From Kribbella capetownensis (GTDB lineage: Bacteria; Actinomycetota; Actinomycetes; Propionibacteriales; Kribbellaceae): DNA of 64,000 bases. The stretch spans positions 1-64,000 of the forward strand of contig NZ_SJKD01000018.1 in assembly GCF_004331485.1 (NCBI RefSeq), read 5' to 3'. Every line of letters starts with the position of its first letter. Within the stretch, counting starts at the first letter, position 1. Under the pieces are notes generated by a model. That model made no database searches. It worked only from the letters and a program-made list of their open reading frames with translations, and was not told the DNA's origin. The position numbers were made by a program, and so were the translations under genes. This document shows, piece by piece, positions 35,678-44,961 of the stretch.

Positions 35678-37602
35678 CCAACCCCCAAGACCCACCCCTG
35701 GCCACCGCCCCCACCTCCGACCAAGCCGCAACCGCAGCCAACACCACCCCGACCGCACCCACGGGAACAGCCGAACCGACGCCCACCACCCCCACGGCAA
35801 CCGAAGAACCAACCGCCGCATCACCGACCCCCGAGGCCAGTGGCGCGGATGCCGGTGACCCCTACGCCGAGGACACCGACTACGCGACCGCGGTAGGTGA
35901 ACCCACGGACGACGGTGCGGCTGGGGAGGACGCTGGCTCGGATTCGGTGGAGACCGGGGACCTAGCGGGTGAGGTTGCGTCGGACACCGGGAATGCAGCG
36001 GGTGAGGTCGCGCCGGACGCCGAGGACGCAGCAGGTGTCGCGGCTCCTGGGGAACCAGGTGGTGGGGACGAGGATTATCTGGCGCCGGGGCAGACTGAGG
36101 TGCCGGTGGGGGATGAGGTTGTTGTTGATGACGACACCATGCGGCGGGCGTTGGAAGCGATTCTGATGGTGACGGACGAGCCGTTGCCCGTCCTGACGTT
36201 GGCGCGTGCCGTCGGCCGCCCGACAGGCGACATCTCCGCAGCACTAAACACCCTGGCCGAGGAGTACACCGAGCAGGGTCGCGGCTTCGATCTCCGTGAG
36301 GTGGGTGGCGGTTGGCGCTACTACACCCGCGTCGAGGCAGCGCCGTACGTCGAGCGCTTCGTCCTCGACGGGCAGCAAGCCCGCCTGACCCAGGCAGCAC
36401 TCGAGACGCTCGCGGTCGTCGCGTACAAGCAACCCGTCAGCCGGGCGCGCGTCTCCGCAATCCGCGGCGTGAACGTCGACGGCGTCATGCGCACCCTCGT
36501 AGCCCGCGGCCTGGTCGAGGAAGCCGGCGCCGACACCGAATCCCAGGCGACCCTCTACCGCACCACGACGTACTTCCTCGAACGCATGGGCATGCACTCC
36601 CTGGACGACCTCCCCGAACTCGCGCCGTACCTCCCCGAAATGGACGACATCGAGGAAGAACTAGCCGCCCAAACCATCCCCACCCCCGCCAACCAGCCAT
36701 CCGACGATTCCCCCGAACCACCCGCAGCCGACGCAGACCCCACCGAGCCCGCCGCGGACGCGGCGACCGCGGGGGATTCAGAGGATGAGCTCCCCGCATA
36801 CGTCGACGCTGGCGAGGTCGTCGAGCGAGACCCCGACGAAGAAGCTCCCGAGCATCCCGCCGACGCGGATGCCCAAGCCCCCACGTACGCCAACCAGGAG
36901 GCCTCCGACCAGCCGGCTGAGCCGGCAGATGAGCCTGCCGCCGATTCCGACGATGCGGGTAAGCGGGAGTCCGAGGACGGGCCTGGTGCGAACGCGGCGT
37001 ACGACGCCGATCCCGCAGACGCGGGCGAGCGGGAGTCCGAGGATCAGACGGATCCCGGGATCGACGGGGATCTGGACGCTGCGGATGGCGGGAGCCCGGG
37101 GGTTGACGGGGATCTGAGCACCGCGGAGTCGGATGAGTTCGGTGAGGGCAGCGCCGACGCCGGTGAGGCTGGAACGGATCCTGTCGACGGATACGACGGG
37201 GAGCCCGCGGACGAGACCGACGCTGGGATTGACGGCGACCTGAGTTCCGTCGGCGCGGATGAGCAGGACCCCGGGAACGCCGGTCCGAACGCTTCAGACC
37301 AGGCGGATGAGCCCGAGGACCAGTCCGCCGCGAACTCGGCGTACAACAAGGATCCTGCGCACGCGGGTGAACGTCAGTCCTCGGACGACGCGGATGCGCT
37401 GGATGCGGGGATTGACGGGGACTTGGACACCACGGAGCACGACGACACCACTGAGCACGACGACGCCGCGGAGCAGGCCGGGACCTCGGATGAGGACGAG
37501 TGGGCCGGCGGTGGGGCGGGTGCTGTGGATGGCGTGGTTGGCGGGGATGGCGTGAGTGGGTTGGGGTCTGGGGTGGTTGGGGTTCGTCGGTCTGATGGGT
37601 GA
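35674..37602 (+). CDS. scpB: Segregation and condensation protein B with long acidic tails
   Basis: 642 residues, about three times a normal ScpB. The tandem winged-helix core is only at ~150-330 (RALEAILMVTDEPLPVLTLA, TQAALETLAVVAYKQPVSRA, RGLVEEAGADTESQATLYRT). Residues 1-150 are a Pro/Thr/Ala then acidic arm. Residues ~340-640 are an acidic tail with four G[IV]DGDL[DS] units and a repeated AGERESED/AGERQSSDD element. The tail is in one open frame with the core. GTG 35674 overlaps the scpA stop, and the 3' end overlaps rluB by 8 bases. Confidence 0.9.
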   Translation: MTNPQDPPLATAPTSDQAATAANTTPTAPTGTAEPTPTTPTATEEPTAASPTPEASGADAGDPYAEDTDYATAVGEPTDDGAAGEDAGSDSVETGDLAGEVASDTGNAAGEVAPDAEDAAGVAAPGEPGGGDEDYLAPGQTEVPVGDEVVVDDDTMRRALEAILMVTDEPLPVLTLARAVGRPTGDISAALNTLAEEYTEQGRGFDLREVGGGWRYYTRVEAAPYVERFVLDGQQARLTQAALETLAVVAYKQPVSRARVSAIRGVNVDGVMRTLVARGLVEEAGADTESQATLYRTTTYFLERMGMHSLDDLPELAPYLPEMDDIEEELAAQTIPTPANQPSDDSPEPPAADADPTEPAADAATAGDSEDELPAYVDAGEVVERDPDEEAPEHPADADAQAPTYANQEASDQPAEPADEPAADSDDAGKRESEDGPGANAAYDADPADAGERESEDQTDPGIDGDLDAADGGSPGVDGDLSTAESDEFGEGSADAGEAGTDPVDGYDGEPADETDAGIDGDLSSVGADEQDPGNAGPNASDQADEPEDQSAANSAYNKDPAHAGERQSSDDADALDAGIDGDLDTTEHDDTTEHDDAAEQAGTSDEDEWAGGGAGAVDGVVGGDGVSGLGSGVVGVRRSDG

Positions 37603-38326
37603 GGACGGGGTTCGGCTGCAGAAGGTTCTGGCTCAGGCGGGGGTGGCGAGTCGGCGGAATGCCGAGTTGCTGATCGAGCAGGGGCGGGTCGAGGTCGACG
37701 GGGCGGTGGTGACCGAGTTCGGGGTGCGGGTGGATCCGGAGGTCTCGGTGATCCGGGTCGACGGGGAGCGGATCCCGCCGGTCGGTACGCACGTGTACCT
37801 GGTGCTCAACAAACCCCGCGGCGTCGTCACCACGATGGCGGATCCGCAGGGCCGGCCGTGTATCGCGGACTACGTGCAGGACCGGCCGGAGCGGCTGTTC
37901 CACATCGGGCGGCTCGACACCGACACCGAGGGGCTGTTGCTGCTCACCAACCACGGTGAGTTCGCGCACCGTCTGACGCATCCGTCGTACGAGGTCTCCA
38001 AGACGTACGTCGCCGAAGTCGAAGGCAACGTCAAACCGGCAGTACTCCGCACGCTCCTCGACGGGATCGAACTCGACGACGGCCCGGCCCAGGCGGACAC
38101 GGTGAAGGTCGTCTCCAGCGTCCGCGGCCGCACCCTGATCCAGATCAGCCTGCACGAGGGCCGCAACCGCATCGTCCGCCGCATGTTCGACGCGATCGGC
38201 CACCCGGTCAAACGCCTCACCCGTACCGCGATCGGCCCAGTACGCCGAGGCAACCTCCACACCGGCGAACTCCGCCCCCTTGACCCGAAAGAACTAGGCC
38301 AACTCCTAGACCTAGTCGACCTCTGA
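37595..38326 (+). CDS. rluB: RluB-family rRNA pseudouridine synthase
   Basis: 243 residues. An S4 domain (VRLQKVLAQAGVASRRNAEL) is followed by the catalytic domain with the RsuA/RluB motif HIGRLDTDTEGLLLLTNHGE, containing the catalytic Asp of GRLDxDTEG, and a C-terminal HEGRNRIVRRMFDAIGHPV. It makes pseudouridine in 23S rRNA (the Rv1711 position, after scpB). ATG 37595 lies within the end of scpB, so translation is probably coupled. No cmk gene follows here. Confidence 0.93.
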   Translation: MGEDGVRLQKVLAQAGVASRRNAELLIEQGRVEVDGAVVTEFGVRVDPEVSVIRVDGERIPPVGTHVYLVLNKPRGVVTTMADPQGRPCIADYVQDRPERLFHIGRLDTDTEGLLLLTNHGEFAHRLTHPSYEVSKTYVAEVEGNVKPAVLRTLLDGIELDDGPAQADTVKVVSSVRGRTLIQISLHEGRNRIVRRMFDAIGHPVKRLTRTAIGPVRRGNLHTGELRPLDPKELGQLLDLVDL

Positions 38327-38631
38327 CCCCACCACTCGAGCCGCCCACGCCCAAGACGTTCGACCGTCAACACCCACTGATGCCTGTGAACAGGTCACGT
38401 CCTGTCGACAGCCCCCAGAACCTGTCCAAGGCCCCGGCCGCCCGCCCTCGCCTGCCGACGACCTCAGTCGCTGACAGACCACGGTGCGCCGGCGGCCTCG
38501 GCGCTGACAGATCAGGGTGCTGGGTGCGACTTGTGCACGGGTCGACCACATGAGCGGGCTTGGCCTCAACCGGGCGTTTGGTGGTTGATCGGTGCACAAG
38601 GTCCTGGACGTAGGCGCATTGGCTGGGTGGG
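38327..38631. repeat. Gene-free stretch with a short direct repeat
   Basis: 305 bases with no supported gene. CGCTGACAGACCACGGTGC (38469-38487) recurs at 38502-38520 with two mismatches, 33 bases apart, about three helical turns. No tRNA, terminator or clear promoter was recognised. The short frames here have no family resemblance. Confidence 0.45.
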
Positions 38632-39324
38632 CTAGTGGCGGGCGAGTGCTACCAGGTGGCGCAGGGTGTGTAGTTCTGAGCGTTCGTGCCAGGCCAGGCG
38701 GCGGAGGACCTTGACGGTTGTCCACAGCTCGCGGTCGACTCGGCGTACCAGGTCCGGCAGCATGGCGGCGACGGTACGGCGGACGTGGTCCGCGGACTGG
38801 TCCAACTCATCTGCCAGATCCGGCAGCGAGTCCCGGTAGGGCAGGCCGAGTGACGGGAGGTAGTACCGGCTCTCGGTGTCGACGATGTGCCAGGCGAGCT
38901 GCCGCACCGTCTGCCAACCGGCGAACGACGGCAGCACTCGATCAGGATCCGCGAAGTCGAGCATCGCGCCAGAGCAGGAAGCGATCAGCCCTGCCGTCTC
39001 CTCCCGGCACCGCGAGAGAATCTCCAACGTGGCCGCCCGTTCGGCCTCAGAAGCAGGAACCAGATCACGCTCGAACGCCTGCTCGTCACCCACCACCCGC
39101 TCCACCACCACAAACCGCAGCTCGGACCCAAGCTCCGCACCAAGCGGGTCGGATTCAAGTTCCGTAGCGAGGTTGTCGAGGGCTGCAGGCTCGTCTGGGC
39201 CCTGGCCGCAGCGGCCCCAGTGCGAGGTTTCGAAGGCCCAAGCGGCTGTTCCGTCGTCCATCGCCATCTGTACGCCGGTCTCGACGTACGCCCGCACGTC
39301 CACCACCCACCGGATGCTAACCAC
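38632..39324 (-). CDS. DinB-like four-helix protein
   Basis: About 230 residues. The C-terminal half has the DinB/YfiT layout: WQTVRQLAWHIVDTESRYYL near 137 and LRRLAWHERSELHTLRHLV near 210, giving the spaced His residues of this metal-binding four-helix fold. The N-terminal half (AWAFETSHWGRCGQG and following) is a separate domain I cannot name. Longer starts run into the terminator hairpin at 39342-39376, so GTG 39324 is preferred, though its GGAG is only 3 bases away. Confidence 0.65.
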   Translation of the reverse strand: MVSIRWVVDVRAYVETGVQMAMDDGTAAWAFETSHWGRCGQGPDEPAALDNLATELESDPLGAELGSELRFVVVERVVGDEQAFERDLVPASEAERAATLEILSRCREETAGLIASCSGAMLDFADPDRVLPSFAGWQTVRQLAWHIVDTESRYYLPSLGLPYRDSLPDLADELDQSADHVRRTVAAMLPDLVRRVDRELWTTVKVLRRLAWHERSELHTLRHLVALARH

Positions 39325-39341
39325 GAGCTCCGACAAAGCAG

Positions 39342-39376
39342 ACTGCCGCTGCCCAAGACACATGGGCAGCGGCAGT
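39342..39376 (-). terminator. Terminator of secreted protein gene
   Basis: Perfect 14-bp stem (ACTGCCGCTGCCCA at 39342-39355 with 39363-39376) and a 7-base loop, 47 bases beyond the stop of the secreted protein gene read on the - strand. It also isolates the DinB-like gene from read-through. Confidence 0.75.
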
Positions 39377-39422
39377 CCGGTTCCGCTGCCCGGTGCCCCT
39401 CAACGCCGGTCAGCGGCTGATT

Positions 39423-40337
39423 TCACTCGCCGAACAGGTCCCCGCCGTGCTCCTCCGGGTGGTACCGGAAGTACGTCGGGTCGGCGAACGTGGTCGGCAC
39501 CTTGCCGAGGCCCTTGATGACGGTGCTGGCGCCAGTTGCGTGGCTCACGGCGTACAGATAGCCGGAGTGGGTGTCCTTGTCGATGCCGACCAGCAGAGTG
39601 CTCTGGGTCCCGCACTTCTCGGCGATCAGCGTCTCGAACCCTTGCCACGTGGACGACCGGACCAGCTTCACCACCGGCGCGCCGGTCTTCGGCACCCGGA
39701 TCGTGTAGAGCGAACCGCCAGTCATGTTGGCGAGGAAGGTGTCGTACGTCGCGGTCTGGCTGATCAGCGCCATCGTCTTGACTGCGCCGAAGCCCGGGTA
39801 CGTCGCGTGGGCGCTCCAGGTGCCGGCGTTGACGTTCCACCGGTTGAGGGTGTCGCCGTAGAGCGAGTACGTGTGCCCCGTCGTGCTGCCCGAGTACCGG
39901 GATTCCTCGAGGTACCGCGGGCCGTTCCGGTACCAGCCGCCACCGATCTTCGTCTTGCCGAGCTCCTCGATCAGCTTGCCGCTGGTGGCGAAGTAGCTGG
40001 TGGCGAACAGTTCCTGGCCGATCACCACGTAACCGGTCCGGCGGACAGTGTCGCCCGTGTAGTCCTGGTAAGCGAGCGACCCCGCGAGCCAGGCCTGACC
40101 GTCGGGAAAGAGATCCTTCGGACCTTGGGACACCAACGCCGAGGCCGGCGGCGCGGACGAGATCCAGTTGACGTTGTGGTCACCTCCGGCCGTGATCGAG
40201 CCGAGCTGCAGCAGGCAACCGCCGGCCACAGCCGACGGTGTCGGCGTCGCACTCGCTTGAGCCGGCACCAGCGCCGCGGCCAGCAACCCGGCCCCGATCA
40301 GCGCGGACAGACCACCCAGCAGTTTCCTTCGAGACAT
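39423..40337 (-). CDS. Secreted protein of unknown function, paralogue 1
   Basis: 304 residues. A signal peptide with an Arg pair (MSRRKLLGGLSALIGAGLLA) is cleaved near ASA/TPT. The mature part is beta-rich with repeated Trp/Tyr/Gly patterns. The C-terminal half contains YPGFGAVKTMALISQTATYD, GGSLYTIRVP, TWQGFETLIAEKCGTQSTLL and GIDKDTHSGYLYAVSHA. It is clearly homologous to the next gene (40413-41339), sharing these blocks. The form suggests a beta-propeller-like or lectin-like fold, not a known enzyme. A final RYHPEEHGGDLFGE tail is unique. Confidence 0.75.
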   Translation of the reverse strand: MSRRKLLGGLSALIGAGLLAAALVPAQASATPTPSAVAGGCLLQLGSITAGGDHNVNWISSAPPASALVSQGPKDLFPDGQAWLAGSLAYQDYTGDTVRRTGYVVIGQELFATSYFATSGKLIEELGKTKIGGGWYRNGPRYLEESRYSGSTTGHTYSLYGDTLNRWNVNAGTWSAHATYPGFGAVKTMALISQTATYDTFLANMTGGSLYTIRVPKTGAPVVKLVRSSTWQGFETLIAEKCGTQSTLLVGIDKDTHSGYLYAVSHATGASTVIKGLGKVPTTFADPTYFRYHPEEHGGDLFGE

Positions 40338-40412
40338 TCCCCAGGCCCCCAGTTCCCCCGCGGGTGTCGCGGGTCACACGGTTCGACGCCGGCACCCGCG
40401 AAAAGGTTGGGG

Positions 40413-41339
40413 TCAGTCGCCGTTCAGGTTGCCGGAAGAGTCGAGGGTGTTGACGAAGACACGGGCGTGCGCGACGCCGGTGAAGTCGGCGCCGGTCACC
40501 TTCCCGAGGCCCTTGATGACGGTGGCGGTCCCGTTCGCGTGGCTGACGGCGTACAGGTAGCCGGAGTTGGTGTCCTTGTCGATGCCGAGCAGCAGTGTGC
40601 TCTGGCTGCCGCATTTCTCCGCGATCAGCGTCTCGAAGCCCTGCCAGGTCCGCGTCCGCACCGGCTTGACGACCGGTACGGCGTTGCTCGCGATCGGGAT
40701 CCGGATCGTGTAGAGCGAACCACCGGTCAGATTCGCCAGGAACGTCTCGTACGTCGCGGTCGTACTGATCAGCGTCATCGTCTTGACCGCGCCGAAGCCG
40801 GGGAACAGCTTGACCTTCCAGCCTGCGCTCCAGCGCCAGAGCACGCCGTCCCAGAGGGCGTAGACGTTGCTCCGGGTGACGGTCCCGCCGGTGTTGTAGT
40901 ACAACGACGAGTCGAAGTACGTCATCCCGCGGGTCCAGCCTCCGCCGATCTTGGTCTGCTCGTAGGAGCCGGGTTCGAGCACCTGGTACGAGCCGTCGGT
41001 GCGGTAGTAGTACGAATAGAGACTGGTGTCGTTGGTGACGAGCCCGCGCCGGTGCTGGCCTGCCGCCACGGCCTCTTCGGTGGCGACCGAGCCGAACAGT
41101 CTCCAGTCCTCGTCCTGGTAGAGACCCTTCGGCCCGTCCCAGGTGCTGGTCACGCTCGGCGGGGAGGTGGCAGCGATGTGCTGGACCCGGAGGTCCCCGC
41201 CGGCAGTCACCGATCCGACGCTCAGGCTGCAGACGGCGGCCGCCGTACCCTGTGGCGTTGCGGCCGCCGACGGCACGAGTGTCGCAGCCAGGAGTGCTGT
41301 CGCGGCGGCCAGTGCGGCCGCGACGGGTATCCGCTTCAT
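40413..41339 (-). CDS. Secreted protein of unknown function, paralogue 2
   Basis: 308 residues with a signal peptide ending AAA/TPQ (IPVAAALAAATALLAATLVP). It has the same domain as its neighbour: FPGFGAVKTMTLISTTATYE, GGSLYTIRIP, TWQGFETLIAEKCGSQSTLL and GIDKDTNSGYLYAVSHA, with a more diverged N-terminal half. Two conserved Cys (N-terminal VCSL/GCLL and EKCG) occur in both and may form a disulfide. The pair arose by tandem duplication and keeps the same orientation; 75 bases separate them. Confidence 0.75.
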   Translation of the reverse strand: MKRIPVAAALAAATALLAATLVPSAAATPQGTAAAVCSLSVGSVTAGGDLRVQHIAATSPPSVTSTWDGPKGLYQDEDWRLFGSVATEEAVAAGQHRRGLVTNDTSLYSYYYRTDGSYQVLEPGSYEQTKIGGGWTRGMTYFDSSLYYNTGGTVTRSNVYALWDGVLWRWSAGWKVKLFPGFGAVKTMTLISTTATYETFLANLTGGSLYTIRIPIASNAVPVVKPVRTRTWQGFETLIAEKCGSQSTLLLGIDKDTNSGYLYAVSHANGTATVIKGLGKVTGADFTGVAHARVFVNTLDSSGNLNGD

Positions 41340-41495
41340 CTATCCGTACCCCCAGGAAATTGTTCAACTGTCCTACCTACCCCGATGCCAATGGCTTGCG
41401 GAAAGTTGGGTCCGTTGACATCAAAGGGGTAACGCCGGGAAACGGCGCGCCTGCGACATGGCCCGGTTGTCGGAGCGGCACCGTACTGTGGGTGT

Positions 41496-42857
41496 GTGAA
41501 CCGGCGAATCTTCGGTCTGGAGAACGAGTACGGCGTCACCTGTACCTTTCGCGGTCAGCGCCGACTGACCCCCGACGAGGTGGCGCGGTACCTGTTTCGG
41601 CGCGTCGTGTCCTGGGGGCGGAGCAGCAATGTCTTCCTCCGCAACGGGGCCCGGCTCTATCTCGACGTGGGCTCCCACCCGGAGTACGCGACCGGGGAGT
41701 GCGATTCGGTCACCGACCTGATCGCGCACGACAAGGCCGGTGAGCGGATCCTCGAGGGTCTGCTGGTGGACGCGCAGAAGCGGCTGCACGACGAGGGCAT
41801 CTTCGGCGACGTCTACCTGTTCAAGAACAACACCGACTCGGCCGGCAACAGCTACGGCTGCCACGAGAACTACCTGGTCAGCCGGCACGGCGACTTCGCC
41901 AAGCTCGCCGACGTACTGATCCCGTTCCTGGTCACCCGGCAGCTGATCTGCGGTGCCGGCAAGGTGCTGCAGACGCCGCGCGGCGCGGTCTACTCGGTGT
42001 CGCAGCGCGCCGAGCACATCTGGGAGGGCGTCTCCAGCGCGACCACCCGGTCCCGGCCGATCATCAACACCCGCGACGAGCCGCACGCGGACGCCGAGCG
42101 GTTCCGCCGGCTGCACGTGATCGTGGGCGACTCGAACATGTCCGAGACCACGATGCTGCTCAAGGTCGCGAGCACCGACCTGGTACTGCGGATGATCGAG
42201 GCCGGCATCGTGATGCGCGACCTCACCCTGGACAACCCGATCCGCGCGATCCGCGAGATCAGCCACGACATGACCGGCCGCCGCGAGGTCCGGCTGGCGA
42301 ACGGTCGCGAGGCCAGTGCCCTCGACATCCAGACGGAGTACCTGACCAAGGCGCGCGACTTCGTCGACCGCCGCGAGCTCGGGACGCCGGCCGTCGAGCG
42401 GGCGCTGTCGCTGTGGGAGCGGACGCTGAAGGCGATCGAGTCCGGCGACCTGAGCGGGATCGAGCGCGAGATCGACTGGGTGATCAAGTACCGCCTGATC
42501 GAGCGCTACCGCCAGCAGAACAACCTCGGCCTGGCCAGCCCGCGGGTCGCCCAGCTCGACCTGGCGTACCACGACATCCACCGGCCGCGCGGGCTGTACT
42601 ACCTGCTCGAGCGCAGGGGTGCGGTCACCCGCGTCGTCGACGACCTGCGCGTCTTCGAGGCCAAGTCGGTGCCGCCGCAGACCACCCGGGCGCGGCTGCG
42701 CGGCGAGTTCATCAAGCGCGCGCAGGAGCGCCGCCGCGACTTCACCGTCGACTGGGTGCACCTGAAGCTCAACGACCAGGCCCAGCGCACCGTGCTGTGC
42801 AAGGACCCGTTCAAGTCGCACGACGAGCGGGTGGAGAAACTGATCGCTAGCATGTAG
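41496..42857 (+). CDS. pafA: Pup--protein ligase
   Basis: 453 residues, catalysing ATP-dependent isopeptide bonding of the prokaryotic ubiquitin-like protein Pup to lysines. The N-terminus [20 protein letters not shown], the Asp57 of [15 protein letters not shown], the [18 protein letters not shown]/Mg loop and [13 protein letters not shown] are family hallmarks. GTG 41496. Pup, Dop and the 20S proteasome genes normally just upstream are not here; instead the secreted protein pair lies upstream on the other strand. Confidence 0.96.
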   Translation: MNRRIFGLENEYGVTCTFRGQRRLTPDEVARYLFRRVVSWGRSSNVFLRNGARLYLDVGSHPEYATGECDSVTDLIAHDKAGERILEGLLVDAQKRLHDEGIFGDVYLFKNNTDSAGNSYGCHENYLVSRHGDFAKLADVLIPFLVTRQLICGAGKVLQTPRGAVYSVSQRAEHIWEGVSSATTRSRPIINTRDEPHADAERFRRLHVIVGDSNMSETTMLLKVASTDLVLRMIEAGIVMRDLTLDNPIRAIREISHDMTGRREVRLANGREASALDIQTEYLTKARDFVDRRELGTPAVERALSLWERTLKAIESGDLSGIEREIDWVIKYRLIERYRQQNNLGLASPRVAQLDLAYHDIHRPRGLYYLLERRGAVTRVVDDLRVFEAKSVPPQTTRARLRGEFIKRAQERRRDFTVDWVHLKLNDQAQRTVLCKDPFKSHDERVEKLIASM

Positions 42858-42872
42858 CTGTAAGTTCGCAGG

Positions 42873-43700
42873 ATGCGTCATCTGCTCCAACTGGACACCT
42901 GGGCAACTCCCGACATCGAGAACGTGTTCGAGCTGGCGCGGGAGTACGCGGCCGGTGGCGGCCCGCGCTTCGACGGCGCCGCCGCCTTGTTCTTCCCGGC
43001 CTCCAGCCTCCGCACCCGCGTCACGTTCGAGCGGGGACTGGCCGTGATGGGGTTGCAGCCGATCCTCTTCCCGCCCGAAACTCTCGACAAGTCCGAGGCA
43101 CTCACCGACGTCGCGAGCTATCTGGCGCAATGGTGCGACATCGCCGTCGTGCGCCACGACGACCTCGCGACCCTGACCGGGCTCGCTGCTGCTGACGCAC
43201 TGCCCGTGGTCAACGCGATGACCAGCGTCAATCACCCCTGCGAAGTGCTCTCCGATCTCTTCGCCATCTCCGAACTGGGACGCGACATCACCGCGCTGAG
43301 GTACGTCTTCGTCGGGGCCGACGGCAACATCGGTCGAGGCTGGGCCGAAGCGGCTCGGGCCCTCGACCTCGACCTCGTCCAGTCCTGCCCACCGGAGATC
43401 GCCATCCCCGGCGTCGAGCTCCAGCCCGATCTGGACAAGGCGATGGCCGGAGCGGACGTCATCCTGACCGATCCCCCCGGCCGTCATGACGAAGTCTTGG
43501 CCGCCTACCGGATCACCGCGGCCCACCTGGCGCTCGCGGCCGACGGACACCTGCTCAACCCCTGCCCGCCGTTCGTGCGGGATCGCGAGGTCGCGGCCGA
43601 CGTCATCGACACTCCCGGCGCCTGGGTAGGGCACGAGTTCAAACGGGCCCTGCTACCCGTGCAGCAAGCCATCGCGGCGATCTGCATCGGCACGCCCTGA
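42873..43700 (+). CDS. Aspartate/ornithine carbamoyltransferase-like protein
   Basis: 275 residues, shorter than usual ornithine (~310) carbamoyltransferases. The carbamoyl-phosphate motif appears as SLRTR at 45-49 (STRTR in enzymes), and HPCE at 121-124 replaces HPxQ, changing a key glutamine. The second domain has VFVGADGNIGRGWAEAA. The C-terminal HCLP-type motif is replaced by LNPCPPFVRDREV. It may be catalytically altered or use another substrate. It starts 15 bases after pafA, so it is probably in the same transcript, an unexpected partner for pupylation genes. Confidence 0.8.
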   Translation: MRHLLQLDTWATPDIENVFELAREYAAGGGPRFDGAAALFFPASSLRTRVTFERGLAVMGLQPILFPPETLDKSEALTDVASYLAQWCDIAVVRHDDLATLTGLAAADALPVVNAMTSVNHPCEVLSDLFAISELGRDITALRYVFVGADGNIGRGWAEAARALDLDLVQSCPPEIAIPGVELQPDLDKAMAGADVILTDPPGRHDEVLAAYRITAAHLALAADGHLLNPCPPFVRDREVAADVIDTPGAWVGHEFKRALLPVQQAIAAICIGTP

Positions 43701-43899
43701 CCTGGCGGCGGCTCTGAATGCACTCGCGGTGGCCACGCCCGTCCAGCAGTCACCGGCCGCGTGACTGTGCGTGGCGTGACCGAACGGTGACGCGGCCGGG
43801 CGGTGGTGGGGTTGGTCACGCAGGCTAGGGTGGGCCGCGTTGTTGCCCCCTGTGTCGAGCGGCGCGGACCGCGCCGGGATGTTTCGAGGTGCTGGTTTC

Positions 43900-44865
43900 G
43901 TGCGCAAGTTGTTGAGTCTGGTCGTTGTGGCGGTACTGGGGTCCTCCCTGGTTGCCTGCGGCTCGGATAAGCCCGACTTCGGGGCGGGCGGGATCAAGGT
44001 GACCTCGGACTTCGGCCAGAAGCCGACCGTCACCCACCGCGACGGCGGCCCGGAGAAGAGCCTGGTGACCGATGTCCTCAAGGAGGGCGACGGTCCGGAG
44101 GTGAAGAAGGGCGAGTTGCTCACCGCGAACTACCTCGGCCAGATCTGGCGCGACGGCAAGGTGTTCGACAACTCCTACGACCGCGGTGCGCCGTCGTCGT
44201 TCCCGATCGGGGTCGGCGGGGTCATCGGCGGCTGGGACGAGGGTCTGGTCGGCAAGAAGATCGGCAGCCGGGTGATGCTGTCCATCCCGTCCGACAAGGG
44301 CTACAAGGAGCAGGGCAACGAGCAGGCCGGGATCAAGGGTGACGACACGCTGATCTTCGTCGTCGACCTGGTCAGCGCGGCCGGGAACGACACCCCGCTG
44401 GACGCGACGCCGGCCACGTCGGCGGCGACCAAGATCAAGATCACCGGCGGGCTGAACGCGGAGCCGAAGGCGACCGTCCCGGCCGGATTCAAGGCGCCGG
44501 CCAAGCCGGGCAAGCCGGTCGTGATCGCTCTCGGCAAGGGCAAGCCGATCGAGAAGGGCAGCCAGCTGATCACCCGGTACGTCGTGTTCGACTACGCCGG
44601 CAAGAAGCAGGCCAGCACCTGGGACGGCCAGCCCGCCACCCAGACCTCGCCGGCGCAGCCGCCGGCCCCGACCGACCAGCTCCAGGTCGGCCCCGGCCCG
44701 AACGGTCAGGCCGGTCCGGTCGACGGCCTGGCCGGCATGCCGGTCGGCAGCCGCGTCCTGGTCGAACTGCCCCCGTCGAAGGACGCCTCCGGCAAGTCCA
44801 TCTCCGCCTTCGCGGTCATTGATGTCCTGAATGCCTTCCCGGCTCCCAAGCAGCAAGGCCAGTAA
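43900..44865 (+). CDS. FKBP-type peptidyl-prolyl isomerase lipoprotein
   Basis: 321 residues. A lipoprotein signal (LLSLVVVAVLGSSLVAC) has its lipobox Cys at residue ~20. The first FKBP domain (~55-165) contains VFDNSYDRGAPSSFPIGVGG and VIGGWDEGLVGKKIGSRVML. The second, more divergent FKBP-like domain (~205-315) contains GLAGMPVGSRVLVELPPS. GTG 43900 is preferred, with GAGGTG 9 bases upstream; an ATG at 43879 has no ribosome site. FKBP genes sit next to pafA in other actinomycetes, so this is part of the conserved block. Confidence 0.9.
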   Translation: MRKLLSLVVVAVLGSSLVACGSDKPDFGAGGIKVTSDFGQKPTVTHRDGGPEKSLVTDVLKEGDGPEVKKGELLTANYLGQIWRDGKVFDNSYDRGAPSSFPIGVGGVIGGWDEGLVGKKIGSRVMLSIPSDKGYKEQGNEQAGIKGDDTLIFVVDLVSAAGNDTPLDATPATSAATKIKITGGLNAEPKATVPAGFKAPAKPGKPVVIALGKGKPIEKGSQLITRYVVFDYAGKKQASTWDGQPATQTSPAQPPAPTDQLQVGPGPNGQAGPVDGLAGMPVGSRVLVELPPSKDASGKSISAFAVIDVLNAFPAPKQQGQ

Positions 44866-44920
44866 CCGGCCTTCGGCCGGGAGGTAGGGGAGGGTTCCCG
44901 CACCCAGTAGTCGTTCACAT

Positions 44921-44955
44921 CAAGGCCGGTCTCCCCAGGTGGGGGACCGGCCTTG
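44921..44955. terminator. Bidirectional terminator
   Basis: CAAGGCCGGTC (44921-44931) pairs with GACCGGCCTTG (44945-44955), continued by CCCC/GGGG with one bulge, followed by GTTTGTT on the + side. It separates the FKBP gene from the convergent membrane protein gene ending at 44962. Confidence 0.8.
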
Positions 44956-44961
44956 GTTTGT

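Noticed and set aside
39342-39363. Upstream ATG 39363 as start of the DinB-like protein
   Set aside because: The codon is inside the perfect terminator stem of the neighbouring gene, so those residues would be encoded by the hairpin.
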